Assembly (NCBI GenBank): GCA_023525715.1
Contig: CM042015.1
Span: 88,261,750-88,325,749, forward strand
Reading direction: 5' to 3'
DNA from: Cichorium intybus
Lineage: Eukaryota; Streptophyta; Magnoliopsida; Asterales; Asteraceae
DNA length: 64,000 nucleotides
Under the pieces are notes generated by a model. The model was given only the letters and a program-made list of their open reading frames with translations, was not told the origin of the DNA and did no database searches. This document shows, piece after piece, positions 47,071-59,859 of the stretch. Numbering within the stretch: position 1 is the first letter of the stretch; the number at the start of each line of letters is the position of its first letter. Position numbers and translations under genes: made by a program.

Positions 47071-48978
47071 CATCTTATAAAACTTTCATAATCATATCGT
47101 AACTAAAATGATTTGTACATCATTTAATATTCAAAAACGTCACATAAAAGGTTTATCAATAATTTGACATGTACCCCATAGTGGGAAAAAGCCACATGCA
47201 CTCACCTTAGTAGCTATATACGTCTAGCTACACTAATCCACACAACTCTAGCCTTTCGTTGCTTCCAACGTCTTCCTATCTCTATTAATCTAATAGAAGA
47301 TCATAACTTACTAGACAACCGAATATATAGTAATTGTCTAAAAATTCTTGAATTACTTCTAATCATCACCTAGTTCTATTCCAATGTCCAAGTATGACTC
47401 TTAAGACATAATAACCATTTTGGACGATTTTACCCATTTGTCCTATTTTTGACTAAAATAGTATTTTTTTCGGGTTTACAATTTAATTTTCATAACAATC
47501 AAATTCTTACATCTTCATAAGATTATCTCAATAGTTAGATGGCAAAATATCTTTCATTTTACCTATTTGTGTCGTTTTGGCGAACTTCCATCAATAAAGT
47601 TTTTAAAAATAGAAACCGTTGTAAAACGTGCTATTTTTCCTTTTCATTTGACAGAAATATGTTCCAAGCACTTCATAATACTTTTCCAATTAATTTCTGG
47701 GTTTATTTTGTGCTATTGTTATACATATCAAAAATTGTCCCAAAAATATAATAAAATCCAAGTTTACCAACGAATCATAACTCGAAGCATACTTGTGAAA
47801 CCCCACCATATGGTCAAGTTTGACCAAAACATAAGGTCCACCTTAACATTGTTATGTTCTTCACATAACACTTGATCTTGAAATTTTAAGAACTCAACCC
47901 AACATGCATTCAAGAATCTCGATCCGATTATCTAAAACTTATAACCATTAGGTGTTCTTAATTCCATAGAGTGTTAGAAATCGGGAACTAACTTCATTAC
48001 CAAAATGCATTAAAGAATCCCAAGTCAAATACCAATTTCATGCTAGCTTATGCCCTTGAATTCACAACATGATTAAATCAGAAAATAAATTTCAAATACG
48101 ACATGCATTGACGATTTTTGGTCATAAGAACTAGGGCTCACCAACAATCAAATCTATCTTTGAGTTCGTCTTCAAAGATCTGAAATCATGGATCTTCTTG
48201 CTCTTTTTCATGAACTCCTTGATTCAATCTGTGTTCAAACCACAAATCAATACCAAATTTCGACATGCATGAAGGTATTTTCGGGTTTGATAACTAGGGT
48301 TCATAAAATTCATCCCTTACCTTTCAACTACATCTGTCCCGGTATCAAGAATCAAAAATTGTAGATGTTTAAAGCTTGAAATCGGAATAAAACATCACCC
48401 TCTGACCGTTGATACCTGCTATCGCCGCCAACTACCGTCATCCTTGCTCACAGCCGCCGCCGACGGCGGTTTTCTTGCACCAGTCGCAACCGACAGCAGC
48501 AGCAAGCTGCTGTCCCGCTACCCTATATCATTGACTTACTCTTTCTCTAATGATCTCTCTATCTCGTTCGTGAAAAACGCGAACCTCAAGGGTCAGAATC
48601 GTTTCTCTTGTCTCACCGACAGCCACCAGCGGCGGCTGCTTTTGGATCTCCGACCGTCGACCACCACCGGTCGATAAATTGCTGCTGCTACTCGACTTGT
48701 TCTTCCCTATGCTCGATCTCTTGCTTGCTTCTACTGAACCATTTTGTCTCTCTCGATCTTTGATTTTTCGAACACAAAAAGATACACACTCGGAAATCGA
48801 TTTTTGGGAGAGTGTGTATTCCTCATTTCCCGATTTCTGACTCTCTTTCTTTTCTTTATTTCTGATTTCGTGACCAAGGAGAAATAAGGAAGCCCACAGG
48901 AACACGTGAAAACCGATGGGTGATTTGAACTGGTTGAATTTCGAAATTACCAAATCGCCCTTCACTTTTAATGCCTTA

Positions 48979-49260
48979 GGCTGCAGGGAGTGGTGGCCAA
49001 TGACCAAGGGATGGCCAAGGGGTTTTTGTGGGCCAGACAATGATTGGCAGACTTTGGCCATTTTATAGGGAGTGGTGGCCAATGGCCAAGGAGGGGGGTA
49101 TTTTGACATTTGTTGAAAGTTTTTCCTGGCATCTCGCCAAGCCCTTGGCGAGTTCATTTTGGCGAGCAGCATGGCGACGAGGGTGGAGTAAGCTTGGCGT
49201 GTGTGTTTGGTTGGCCAAGGAGTTTGGCGAGTGGCTTGGCCACTCCTACTCCCTGCAGCC
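48979..49260. mobile_element. Tourist-like (PIF/Harbinger type) MITE
   Basis: Inverted ends GGCTGCAGGGAGT and ACTCCCTGCAGCC, flanked by TTA on both sides (48976-48978, 49261-49263), the 3-bp duplication of PIF/Harbinger elements. 282 bp. The inside is made of TTGGCCAAGG/TGGCGAG words. It lies inside the solo LTR and is younger than it. Confidence 0.7.
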
Positions 49261-49844
49261 TTAGAAACTTTCATCCTTTGTCCATTATATTTTTCTAATT
49301 TTCATTTGATCATAACTTCCTCGTAGGTTACCCAAATATTACAAACATTATACCTTTAGAAAGGTGGGAACGAGCTTTACAACTCTTCTCTACTGACTTT
49401 CGTCTGAGTCTTAATAGATTTTCCGCTATTAACCCTTGAAAATGACTCTTTGGTCATTTTTGTCACTTTTGGGCCATTTTAATTTCGTCGTAACTCCTTC
49501 GTTACAACTCAAAACGACCCGATTCTTTTTCCTATCTTTTTTTTATCTCAAATATTACAAATGTCATCTTGATGACCTTTCCTCAATCCCCTTTAGAGTT
49601 TGAGATACTAGTTTTTAAAGATTATTCAATAACATTTTCACTTTTAGTCATTTATTCCTATTCTTCCTTTTAGGTCGCTAAAACCAAATTTTAATCGAGG
49701 TAATATCTCGTCATAGCTTAATAAAAGGTTTTAACCTATACATTTCCTTGATCTTACCTCTTTTGACATTTTTGTCCATCCATAACACGTTTAAGTGACA
49801 AGTCATATCTTAAACGCGGAAAACTTTTTAGTTGTCACAGGCTA

Positions 49845-50491
49845 TGTTAGAATATAGTTACTAATTGGAGATTATTTGACTAATTTTGTATACAAAGTAA
49901 ACGATAAATAGTTTTTGACATAAAGAATGTATATAATTATAGTTTTGGCATATGTAAGATGGTCATATTATTACAAGGTGTGTCGTCATCAAATCCTAAT
50001 ATATGATCTGGAAAAAACAGGTGTCAAATATGGTAGGTTTAATCTTAAAAGAGCATTTATAACTCCTTAATTTTACATAAAAGGCCCAACTCTTTTTTAT
50101 CTAGCATATAAAAAGCATATATTTAATTCAAAACCAAATTGCATTAACTGATGTTTGGTTGCATTAATTATGTTCATGGCCATATTAAGTAACAATAAAA
50201 TGCCAATTATAATTTCTAAGATGAATTATAGTTACACTAAAGTGGAATCACTTTGAAGATTTTGTAAATGACCATTTTAGCGGTATAAAACATGGTAAAA
50301 GCCCCTCGATTTTAAGTTTCATGATATTGAGATTTCTATTTGTATTTAAAGCCACTTAATGTTCACTTGTGCTTGATGTCTTACAAGTTATATTAATGTG
50401 AAAGTTGTGGAAGGATGTATAATAAGGACATTACATTTACTTCAATGATCTTTATATTATTGCATGGCTATTGTTATGTCTGACATATTAA
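49845..50491. other. AT-rich spacer, no gene seen
   Basis: Nothing recognised. Confidence 0.4.
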
Positions 50492-51306
50492 AGTCTAGTA
50501 GTTGTAAATGAGTTATACAAGATGACTTGTTAAAACCTTATCCTTCAAATTTTGTTTCGCAAATAGTGTTTGTGTTTCAAACTGATTTTTTAAACAATAA
50601 ATTATTATTGACATCTAAAATTTACTATATTTACCTCCTGAAGTTATAATTCTATTAGTTGTATTGATATAGGATGTTGACTGATATTCCATGCAACAAT
50701 ATCGTGACTGTTAATTGGTATACTACCTTAATGACCAATATGTTTACGTACTAAAATGTTGTTTCATAACTTTTTTGGCTTTAGACATAGAAGGAAATGT
50801 ACTCCTTCAAGAGTGATACAATTTAATAAAGAAACACGTGACTTAAAATTATATGCCCAACTTTACTTATTCCACTACATTATCACAATCACAAAAACAG
50901 TCTAGTAGTTGTAAATGAGTTATACAAGATGACTTGTTAAAAACTTATCCTTCAAAATTTGTTTTGCAACTAGTGTTTGTGCTTCAAACTGATTTTTTAA
51001 ACAATAAATTATTATTGACATCTAAAATTTACTATATTTACCTCCTAAAGTTATGATTCTATTAGTTGTATTGATATAGGATGTTAACTAATATTCCATG
51101 CAACAATATCGTGGCTGTTAATTGGTATACGACGTTAATGACCAATATGTTTACGTACTAAAACTTGTTTCATAATTTTTTTTTTGGTTGTAGACATAGA
51201 AGGAAATGTACTCCTTCAAGAGTGATACAATTTAATGAAGAAGCACATGACTTAAAATAATATGCCCAACTTCACTTATTCCACTACATTATCACACTCA
51301 CAAAAA
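50492..51306. repeat. Tandem duplication, two units of about 407 bp
   Basis: Unit 1 at 50492-50898 and unit 2 at 50899 to about 51306. Both start AGTCTAGTAGTTGTAAATGA and end near ATTATCACA-TCACAAAAA. By eye identity is above 90 percent, with small indels. No protein is encoded. Confidence 0.9.
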
Positions 51307-52620
51307 GTTGACAGACTGGACAAGAAGAAAGTAAATACATAATATAATATTAGTAGTCAATATATGGTGAAAGAAAACAAGTTAAGTAGGAGATCAAAGA
51401 TTATGATTTGTTCAAAGTATGCCAAAATTCAAGGTACGATGATGAAGGTCATTCCTCCTCAAGTACAGTAAGACAACGAAAAGCCAAGTCTATAGATAAA
51501 TATTGTATTTAAAAATTAAGTAACTACCCACACATGTAATTGATTTCTACATAAATTTAAGTATTTTTGTAACATGTAAGGGTATTTTAAAATTCTCTAT
51601 ATGACCATTTTGGTAAAAAAATTCCCACCAAATCAAAGTGTTAGGAAAAAGTATTGCCACACATATTAAGCGTTGACCATCATTAAAGATAGCTATTGAC
51701 AATTAATACAAAATATATGTGGGTATACTCACACATTAATATGTGTGGCTAAATTATATGTCAGTAAATATCCCAATTTCTTGTAATGCTAGGAAGATAT
51801 GATTTGATTCTACAAGGGATATATGATATTAATGGACAATGTGTTGTACTTAATGGTTTTTTTGGTTATGTCATGGTAAGTTCCACTTATCTAATTTGTA
51901 TTGGGTAATGGATTAACAATAGTTGTTTATACTTCTGCAATATTTAGACTATGTATTATGAAGTAGAATGGTTTGACAACACTTCAGGTAATGTAATGGT
52001 TTCACCTATACTTTATGTCATTAAGTCATTAGTCATTGATTAAAATTATCATTACATCAGTTACATTGATGGAAACGTGGATTTAGAAAACATAGAATGG
52101 AGATTAAACCATCTTACGTTCATCGAACTATCGTTCATTACGTAGAAGAAAAATGGCATTTACAACAATATTATGTTCAATTGTACCATATTTCAAAAAC
52201 ACAAAAAATAATAATAAATAGCAGAACTACTCCAAAATAAAGCTTCAATAATCTAATTTCATATACATATACATATCCACTTCAACCATATTCTTTGATC
52301 ACAATAGTCATGTAATAACAAACCATATGATATAGTAAAGGATCAACCCACCTAAAAAACTACATTTTGGTCTTTGTAAAAAATAGAGATACATAGGTCA
52401 ACTATGTCATTCTCTTGTTAAAAGAAAATATTCTATCTCTTTAAAACAATAATAGGATTATTGACAAGTGTTATCCAATGTATACGATGTGTATATCACA
52501 TATTCACTTCCACTGTGCAAAATACGATAAATGTTTGTTAGAAGCTCAATTTGAAGGAGATAAACAGAAAGAAGAAGATGAAGTGTAAAAAAAGGAAATG
52601 AAATTAGTTGTTTGACAGGT
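51307..52620. other. AT-rich spacer, no gene seen
   Basis: No recognised protein or terminal repeats. Around 51655-51760 CACACATATTAA-type words occur on both strands and may be an old MITE. Confidence 0.4.
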
Positions 52621-52625
52621 ATATA

Positions 52626-53254
52626 TGTTGAGTATGTAGAGTCTAATCCGGAGTGGAGTGGTCCGAAGAATGGAGGTATCATCCAGACTGAGGAGCATCC
52701 TCGCTCCGGTCCGTGAAGAGCATCCAGAAGTTGATAGAAGGGCTATGTATCTTCAGTAGGAAGTATTCCTCTAGCAGAAGTACAAAAGGACTCCAGGTCT
52801 TAGGAAGTTGGTTTGCATAGTACACTAATTGTACACTGCTTGTCTGTCACATCATGTTCTTTGTACTGTCACATTAGCTGGCCTATGTGTAGAAAGTCAA
52901 TGTCTAGAAGATCTGTCATATCTTCTTGATTTCTGCATTCTTCCGTTATATATACTCATCTCTATGCTCCAGAATTATTATCACGAGAGTGTGTGTGAAT
53001 ATTGTAGAGTGTAGTTATACTTGTAATTTTGTATAACATTCAGTCAATATAAAATCTCTCTAGTTCGACAATGGACGTAGCTTGGTCTAGTGATCGAGTG
53101 AACCACTTAATTCTTTGTGTTGATTTTTGCTAGTTCTTCTTGTATTTCTTGCTGCAAGGAATCGTGTGTCGAGTGCTTATCGTCGAGGGTTGTTTAGCCG
53201 CATCTTGTTCTTGAGAGATTGAGTTTACAATCTCGCTTGTTGCTTAACCCAACA
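52626..53254 (+). mobile_element. Solo LTR of a Ty1/copia-type element
   Basis: 629 bp starting TGTTGAGTATGTAG and ending CTTAACCCAACA, i.e. the TGTTG...CAACA ends usual in copia LTRs. Flanks are ATATA (left) and GTATA (right), a 5-bp duplication with one mismatch. A TATA-like stretch (TTATATATACTC, about 52946) and a T-rich 3' part fit an LTR promoter on the plus strand. No internal domain follows. Confidence 0.65.
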
Positions 53255-53259
53255 GTATA

Positions 53260-55124
53260 CAAGAACAAAAAAAGTAAGAAATGACAAATTTGTCCTCATA
53301 TGTAATGTACTTGATAGAGGTTAACGAACTTTAAATAGATTGCAAAGAAAGATTTAGTGACTAATGACACAACAAATAAAATATCTACACAAAAATCATA
53401 ATTTTTGACATATAATTTCTTACCATTTTCATAATTTACTCTAATTTATTTTATCATGTCCTCATTTTAGAATGTTGAAGTTTAATTGACTAATAGATAT
53501 AATCTTTTTTATTTGAACATATAGGATGTTTTTTGGGCTTATGAAAATTAACAATGATGAATTAGAATTAGAGGTGCACATTTTCTAGATTTGAACATAT
53601 TTCAGGCCAAGTAGAAAAGAAACTGGTCATTGTGTTAACCCATCCGGGCTTTGGATCATGCTTGGGCCATAATACTTTGGCCTTGCTTAACCTGTCATTG
53701 GCCGAATGCACTCATAAATAACTTTTTGTTACTATTGGATGCAAACAATAAAAATATAATTTATAACATTTAAAAAGAGGAAATGTGTTTACTTCATTTA
53801 ATCATATATACGAAAAGGAAAGAAATAATGAAATTGAAAATGATTCTCAACCATTCATTTTTATCTTCTTTGTAGTATTGGTTTTTTAAAAAATCACCAT
53901 TTTTGTCATTTTAAAAATATGGTCGGAAACCGGTTCCAAACGACTAGTTCTAAAAAAATCAAATCTTTTTGAAGAAAAAAATGACTAGTTTTCAGTGGGG
54001 TCGAAGTTAGAATATTAAAATAATGGGGGCTTAGTATTACATAACTTATTTAAAAATAGAAAACCCTAACTAAATAAGTAATCAACCAATGATGAAGATT
54101 TTTATAAAAAATACAAGATGTATTTACTAAATCATACATTGCATAGTTAATAAAAAATAATCTCATCAACAATACTTTTTACAAATAAAAGAAATTAATA
54201 ATCGAAACATAAAAACATAAAATTAATATAAACCAAATTATTACAATACTTTTTTTATGGTGTAAGCTTAACAAAGTGGCCGATCTATACAGGATACATT
54301 TTTCTCCCGATTTGATTTCTTTCCTATTTCTCCAAGTATTTGTTTACATAATTTAGAGTTAAGTCTGTTTAGTTGGATCATTTTTAATTTTTTTCATAAT
54401 CTTTAGGGTCAAAATTAGTATTTATCCCGATAGTTTTAATATAATTTATTTTGTAAAGATACATCATGTGATGCTTTGATTATGCAATCTTGCAGTTTAA
54501 TACACATTGATTTTTAAGCATTGCTTGAAGTAGGATGAAATCATAGAAGCAATACTGATCAAGTTAGCGGGATACAACACCGACCTGCCCTCTACTCCCT
54601 CCTAGGACTGGCAATTGTGTCATGTTCGGGTTGACAGATCAAAAAATACGATGCGAACACGACCAGTACTGTGATTAAACAGTATGATTAAACGGGTTGA
54701 TGGGCTCAACACGAACCTCGTATATGCCAAACATAGGAACGACTCCTGTAACCCGTATAATTAAACAAATTGAGGGGTTCTCGAATCAAAATATAACACA
54801 TATGATGTTAAGGTCAACACGAGACAGGGGGCTAGCCGGCTACGTCATCGGTTCTTAATTTTTTGTTTAGTGAGTGTCCTTGGTTTGCGTTATTTGTCTT
54901 CATCTGTTAGAGGCATAATGAATACAAATTAACAAATGTTTTTATTTTTTATTTTTTAGCTTAATACAATTAAACAGGTTGGAAGATCAATTTGTGAACA
55001 AGGCTACCAACCCAAACACGACTCGCTTATTATACGGGTTATGTATGTCAACTCGTTAACGTTAGGTAATACCTTAGGCCGTTAGGTAATGCCTTAGGCC
55101 CATGCTTATTGATATTTCCATTCC
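53260..55124. other. AT-rich spacer with old hAT-like debris
   Basis: 53570-53720 (GAATTAGAGGTGCACATTTT, then CCATCCGGGC-type words) and 54605-55060 (AACACGAACC, ACACGACTCG words) look like decayed small hAT-type elements. No genes. Confidence 0.4.
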
Positions 55125-55132
55125 ACCCCAAT

Positions 55133-55466
55133 TAGAGGTGCACAAAAAAACCGGTTCATGAACTGAACCCGGTTTCAATCCGATCCGATCCAGTTTTGAA
55201 ATCGGTTTCCTACAAACCGATTCGGTTTCTCTCAATCCAATCCGGTTCGAACCGGTTTGGATATATAAATTTTAAATCCAGTTTTGGCCGAACCGGTTTG
55301 TTAAACCGGTTAAACCGGTTTTGATCACGTTGACCCAGTCCGGTTTTGAGAATAATTTTTGGTAGAAACCGGTTTCAATCCGATCCGATTTTGGCCCAAT
55401 CCGGCTTTTGACTTCATTGACCAAATCTGATCCGATTTTGAAAAAAAATCCGGTTATGCACTTCTA
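55133..55466. mobile_element. hAT-type MITE, 334 bp
   Basis: Ends TAGAGGTGCA and TGCACTTCTA, flanked by a perfect 8-bp duplication, ACCCCAAT, at 55125-55132 and 55467-55474. The inside is built of AACCGGTTT and CCGATCCGAT words. No coding capacity. Confidence 0.85.
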
Positions 55467-55653
55467 ACCCCAATATCTAAAAACGTATAAAGGTAAAATG
55501 GGTGTTTGGAACCGAGTTGATAAAGAAATACAAATCAAATACTATCAATTTAAAGATTAAATAGAAATCAAATAGTTTGTAATCGATAGTCGATGGAAGG
55601 AAGGGAATTAAAGGGGTGGGACTTAAGGGTAGGGTTGCTGAGGTTTCTATTTA

Positions 55654-57099
55654 TAGAGTAAATTACACGAATGGTCACTGTGGTTTGGGGTAATTTGCGT
55701 GTTTGGTCACTAACTTTTTTTTAACTCGGACGGTCCCTAAAATCAACTTTTGTTGCACGTTTGGTCCCTACCAGACATAAAAAGACTATAATACCCTTAA
55801 GTATTTTTTTTTGATTTTTTTCTTATTTTTTATTATTACAATATTTTATTAAATGAATTTTTTAATATAAAATATTGGTCCTTCCCCACCCTTTCTCCCT
55901 TCCCCGCATCTCCTCCCTCTCACCGGAGTAAACCACCCTCTTTGCCACCGGACAAAATTATCACCAACTCTGTCACCGTACTAAATACCACAACATCTAC
56001 CATGGGAAAAAATAACCCATCGAATCAATTTGAACCCAGAAATCACACATATAAATCAAATTCTGAAATCCTATCAAACCAAAAATCATATCCAGAAATT
56101 CAAACAAGAACTTAGAACCAGAAATTCAAACATGAACTTGGAACCAGAAATTCAAACATGAACGTAGAACCAGAAATTCAAAATAGAAATCAACACCACA
56201 AGTGTTTCCTGCACCACCCATTGTCGGATTCAACAAACCATCTACAGGAAATTGAAATTTGGGTCGAGGTTCCAAAACCATAGAATAGTAACAGGCGGGT
56301 TTTCTTTTGTCGAAACAGCAGTGTGCAACTCGGCAACTAGAGTTCCGATGAGAGAAGAGAAGAACGACCCTGAGGGAGCAATAGAAGGGCTTACCAGGTC
56401 CAAGATCATCAACATTCCATCGTTAGAGATGGCATTCAAAGAGAGGGGGTCATGAAAAGGTGGAGGCTCCATACCAGACTTTAAGGGAACCATGCTTGAA
56501 GGTTCGCTACAGGCCTCACAACAACCCTCCTCCATATCAGACACATTTCCCATCGCATCATCCGAGCAATGATTGGAGGGTTTCTTGGTTCCATTCCATC
56601 GATTTCCATTACCGTTGGGATTCTTCACGACTGAAATGGGGGTTTAATTTCACCGACTTCGTGCTGTGCCCCTTTGCACGTCAAGCGGGCCTAAGAAGAA
56701 ACGGTCGCTTGAAATCAGGCACATATACTTGATGATGCAGGTGGACGGTAGAGAGGATGGTGGACGATGGAGAGGAAGGAGATGCAGGTTAATGGTGAAG
56801 ATAGGAAGGGGAAACGGCATGAAGAAAGAGATGGGGAGTTACCAGCTTAAGGCTTTTTTGGGGAAGGGATTTATGTCTAATATTTAGTTATTTTTTTATA
56901 GATAATACATTAATCTAAAAAAATAAATAACAAATAAGTTAACTAAAAAAGAATTAGAAAGGGCGATATAGTCATTTTAAGTCAGGGACTAAATGCGTAA
57001 CAAAACAAATTTATAGGGACGTCCGAGTTAAAAAAAGGGTTAGTGACCAAACCCGCAAGTTACCTTAAACCACAGGGACCATTCGTGTAATTTACTCTA
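55654..57099. mobile_element. Long-TIR non-autonomous element (Mutator-like style)
   Basis: The left end starts TAGAGTAAATTACACGAATG and the right end is its inverse (CATTCGTGTAATTTACTCTA). Similarity between the ends runs about 140 bp with indels. The interior (55870-56880) is less AT-rich and has open stretches on both strands, for example 56628..56242, none of which I recognise. I did not find a clear target duplication, so the superfamily is a guess from the TIR length. Confidence 0.65.
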
Positions 57100-57394
57100 T
57101 AAAATATTTTAATATAAATTAAAAACGGATACCAAAATTATTAAAAAAATTAGACTTGGTAAAAAAGTATTTTAGATCAAAGACATAACATTATGAAACC
57201 ACAATGACTAAAATCTAATTAATTTGAAACCACAAAAACTGTCTATGTAACTAGAAACTCAGGTTAAAGTTACGTATTTTGCAAACCACATATACAATTT
57301 CTGTAATTTTATCAAATAAAAATGGGATTAACATGCTCTTTGTGTCCTAATAGTATTAAATGTTGTTAGAAAATCTTTTAACCAATAGCTTAAG

Positions 57395-57530
57395 ACAAGT
57401 TGAGGCTAGCCCACTTGGCTAACAAGATGATTATTAACAAGGAGGTCATGGGTTCAAACCCTGGCACTAACATAACAAGGAGTAGTTTAGAAGTAGGAGT
57501 AGGATAGATTTGCTGTTTTAAAAAAAAAAA
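57395..57530 (+). mobile_element. tRNA-derived SINE, 136 bp
   Basis: Has RNA polymerase III promoter boxes: A box TAGCCCACTTGG (57407-57418) and B box GGTTCAAACCC (57451-57461), 33 bp apart. It ends in a poly-A tail (57520-57530) and is flanked by a perfect 12-bp duplication, CAATAGCTTAAG (57383-57394 and 57531-57542). All three traits define a SINE inserted by LINE machinery. It does not fold as a full tRNA. Confidence 0.85.
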
Positions 57531-57542
57531 CAATAGCTTAAG

Positions 57543-59000
57543 GATGAATAATCATTAAAAAAAAAGTAGAAAATAAGGATAAAGTTTAAATGGATTTTAT
57601 TAAAATAAAATAATAGAGCAACAAAAACCACCATTGGCACCAACCTTGTCAAACAAAACTCTCCCTAGTGACTCGATTGTTAATTTTCTTTCTTTCTAAA
57701 TAGTTTTTTTTTTATTTTTTTTATTTTATTGTAATATGATTAATTGATTACCACATGTATAAAGATTGTTTTAAGATTTATTGTATACCAGAAAAATAAT
57801 TTTATATCAACATCGTGTAAAACTTTTAAAAATCATTACTTTTCATTTGTAATATCCATGTAATAAAAATTTGACCATGAATCTATTAATTAGAGAATGT
57901 CAATTAGTTAAGGGAATTAAAAATTTGACAATTTTAACATCTTGATCCTGATAGTTATATTGTACGATCATATGATCCGACATCAATATTAAAATATCAA
58001 TTTAAGGGTAAGGTCGCTGTATGATTATAATTTATAAGATCTTTTACGATTGTATAACAGTTAAAATATATTTAGTTTTTATCCTTAAACACATATTAAA
58101 TTGATTTATATTATAAAAAAACTAATATATAATCGATATTTAGGTTTTATCCATTTTATTAAGGCACTTTCTCTTATTTTAATGGAACATTTAGAATAAT
58201 TTTATTTTTGAATAAGAGAACGATGTTCATGTACTTTTTGTTATGTTAAAGCATTTATAATATGAGTGTTTCTAAAAGTTTTTTTTTTTTTAAATAGCCT
58301 TTAAGATTTGAAAAATCATGAGAACTTTCATGAAGTTTTTTAATTAGCAAGTTCTATGTTAAGATTTTTTTTCTAAAATAATATTTAATTTATCCATTTA
58401 TCTATTATTTATTTATATATTTGGTATAAGAAAGTGTTAGAAGATCAACATTTGATTGATATTGTAAGACCATAAAAAAACTAAGTGAAAAATCCCTTAT
58501 ATAGTGGATGTTTGTAAACCTTGGATTATTAACCAAAATAATATTGAATTTAAAACCTAAATTAGAATGCTAAATTAACAAAATTATTTAGTTGAATATA
58601 TTTTTTATAATTTTTACAATAAATAGTTTTTAATAAATTTAATATAATAATAGTTATCAGTAAGAAAAAATTAAAAAATATATTATATTTGCCTAGAAAA
58701 AATGATTGACATTTGAAAAAATAATCATGATCGAGATTAAAAAAATGTCCAAGTAAGTTCTATTAAAATTAAACAACTATTACAATAATTAATAATAATA
58801 TTAAATAAAATTTGTATTAGGTTTTATCCGCATTCAACCTTCAATAGATACAATTGATTTTAATATTATCGTAAATGATGTATATATAAATTGATTAACA
58901 ATAAAAACATCAATATATTTTTATTTTCACATAGAACCTATGAATATAGGCTATTGAGATGATATTTGTATTTATATCTATTTTATCGTATATTTAAAAG
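57543..59000. other. AT-rich spacer, no gene seen
   Basis: Very AT-rich. The right part is probably the body of the Helitron-like element ending at 59138. Confidence 0.45.
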
Positions 59001-59138
59001 TAATTACAATATTTTATAATTTAATATACAAATTATAATTATTTAAAGCTAATGACAATGACATAGTTATTAATAACATCTATGTCAATATTTTAGTTAT
59101 ATCATTGTAATCTGCACAATGCGCGAACATTTACCTAG
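59001..59138 (+). mobile_element. AT-rich Helitron-like 3' end
   Basis: ATCTGCACAATGCGCGAACA then TTTACCTAG before T (59139). The end matches the Helitron CTAG|T rule after a short imperfect hairpin. Upstream phrases (TAATGACAATGACATAGTTA) recur near 30170 (inverse) and 59770. The 5' end is unknown; the given start only covers the conserved tail. Confidence 0.4.
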
Positions 59139-59769
59139 TATATTATAAAAGAAACATTTTCCATCTCATCATACGCATTTGAAACCACCATTATCTTTCA
59201 ATTTCCAACTTAATATAATCAACTTATTAATTTAAATATGTTACTAAACATAAAAATATTATCTTATTAATGAGAGATTTTTAAATAATTATTATAATAC
59301 ACTTAATTTGTTAATTTAAATATTATGTTAAATCCAAAACATAAATCAAAATATCAAATAAACTTAACAGTATATTCAAAGACTATGTTTAAAAATATTT
59401 AAACAAGTTTAAATATTGTAAATATCAAAGAACAAGTCAAATTATATAAAAAATATCAAAAAATTTCAAATAAGGGGTTTTTAATTAATCAACAAAAAAT
59501 TACATTATGTTAACTTACAAACAATGGTTCATATATTCAATTAATCACCATGATCGGAATTAAAAAAATATCAACATATAATTTTTTTAATTAATAAATG
59601 ATAATGTTTAATTGTAGAACTAATAAAAAACAATGTTTAGTTTTATTTACATGCAAACCGAATGTAGAGACTATTGAATGATATCATTATGATAAATAGA
59701 TATATCATAAGATGGTTAAAATAATTAAATTTTTTTATCAACTTATTACAAAAGTTATTATTTTATAGT

Positions 59770-59859
59770 TAATGCCAATAACATTATTCTTTTCAATATG
59801 TATATGCAAAAATTTAACTATATTATTTTATTCTGTGCAACATACGAATATTCTTTTAG
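59770..59859 (+). mobile_element. Degraded AT-rich Helitron-like 3' end
   Basis: TTCTGTGCAACATACGAATA then TTCTTTTAG before T, a worn copy of the tail at 59138. Confidence 0.3.

Larger units (their letters stand above)
46025..49839. mobile_element. Solo LTR of about 3.8 kb
   Basis: The unit starts TGTAAAACCCCGATC and ends TTAGTTGTCACA. It is flanked on both sides by the 5-bp duplication GGCTA (46020-46024 and 49840-49844). TG...CA ends plus a perfect 5-bp duplication, with no gag-pol, PBS or PPT inside, indicate a solo LTR left by recombination. The start resembles Ty3/gypsy LTRs such as the Tekay one here (TGTAACACCC). 48404-48700 is CG-rich and codon-like, but I recognise no protein. A Tourist-like MITE sits at 48979-49260 and short tandem repeats at 46915-47070. 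Confidence 0.65.

Noticed and set aside
48528..49274. 248-codon open frame as a protein gene
   Set aside because: It spans a MITE and the body of a solo LTR, is compositionally odd and resembles no family.
46025..49839. Complete LTR element with short LTRs
   Set aside because: No internal LTR pair, primer site, polypurine tract or pol domains were found between the ends.
56242..56628. 128-codon minus-strand frame as a gene
   Set aside because: Lies inside a long-TIR element and I recognise no domain; described as element core only.
57395..57470. tRNA gene
   Set aside because: Only the A and B boxes are present; no acceptor stem folds, and the poly-A tail with a 12-bp duplication shows a SINE.
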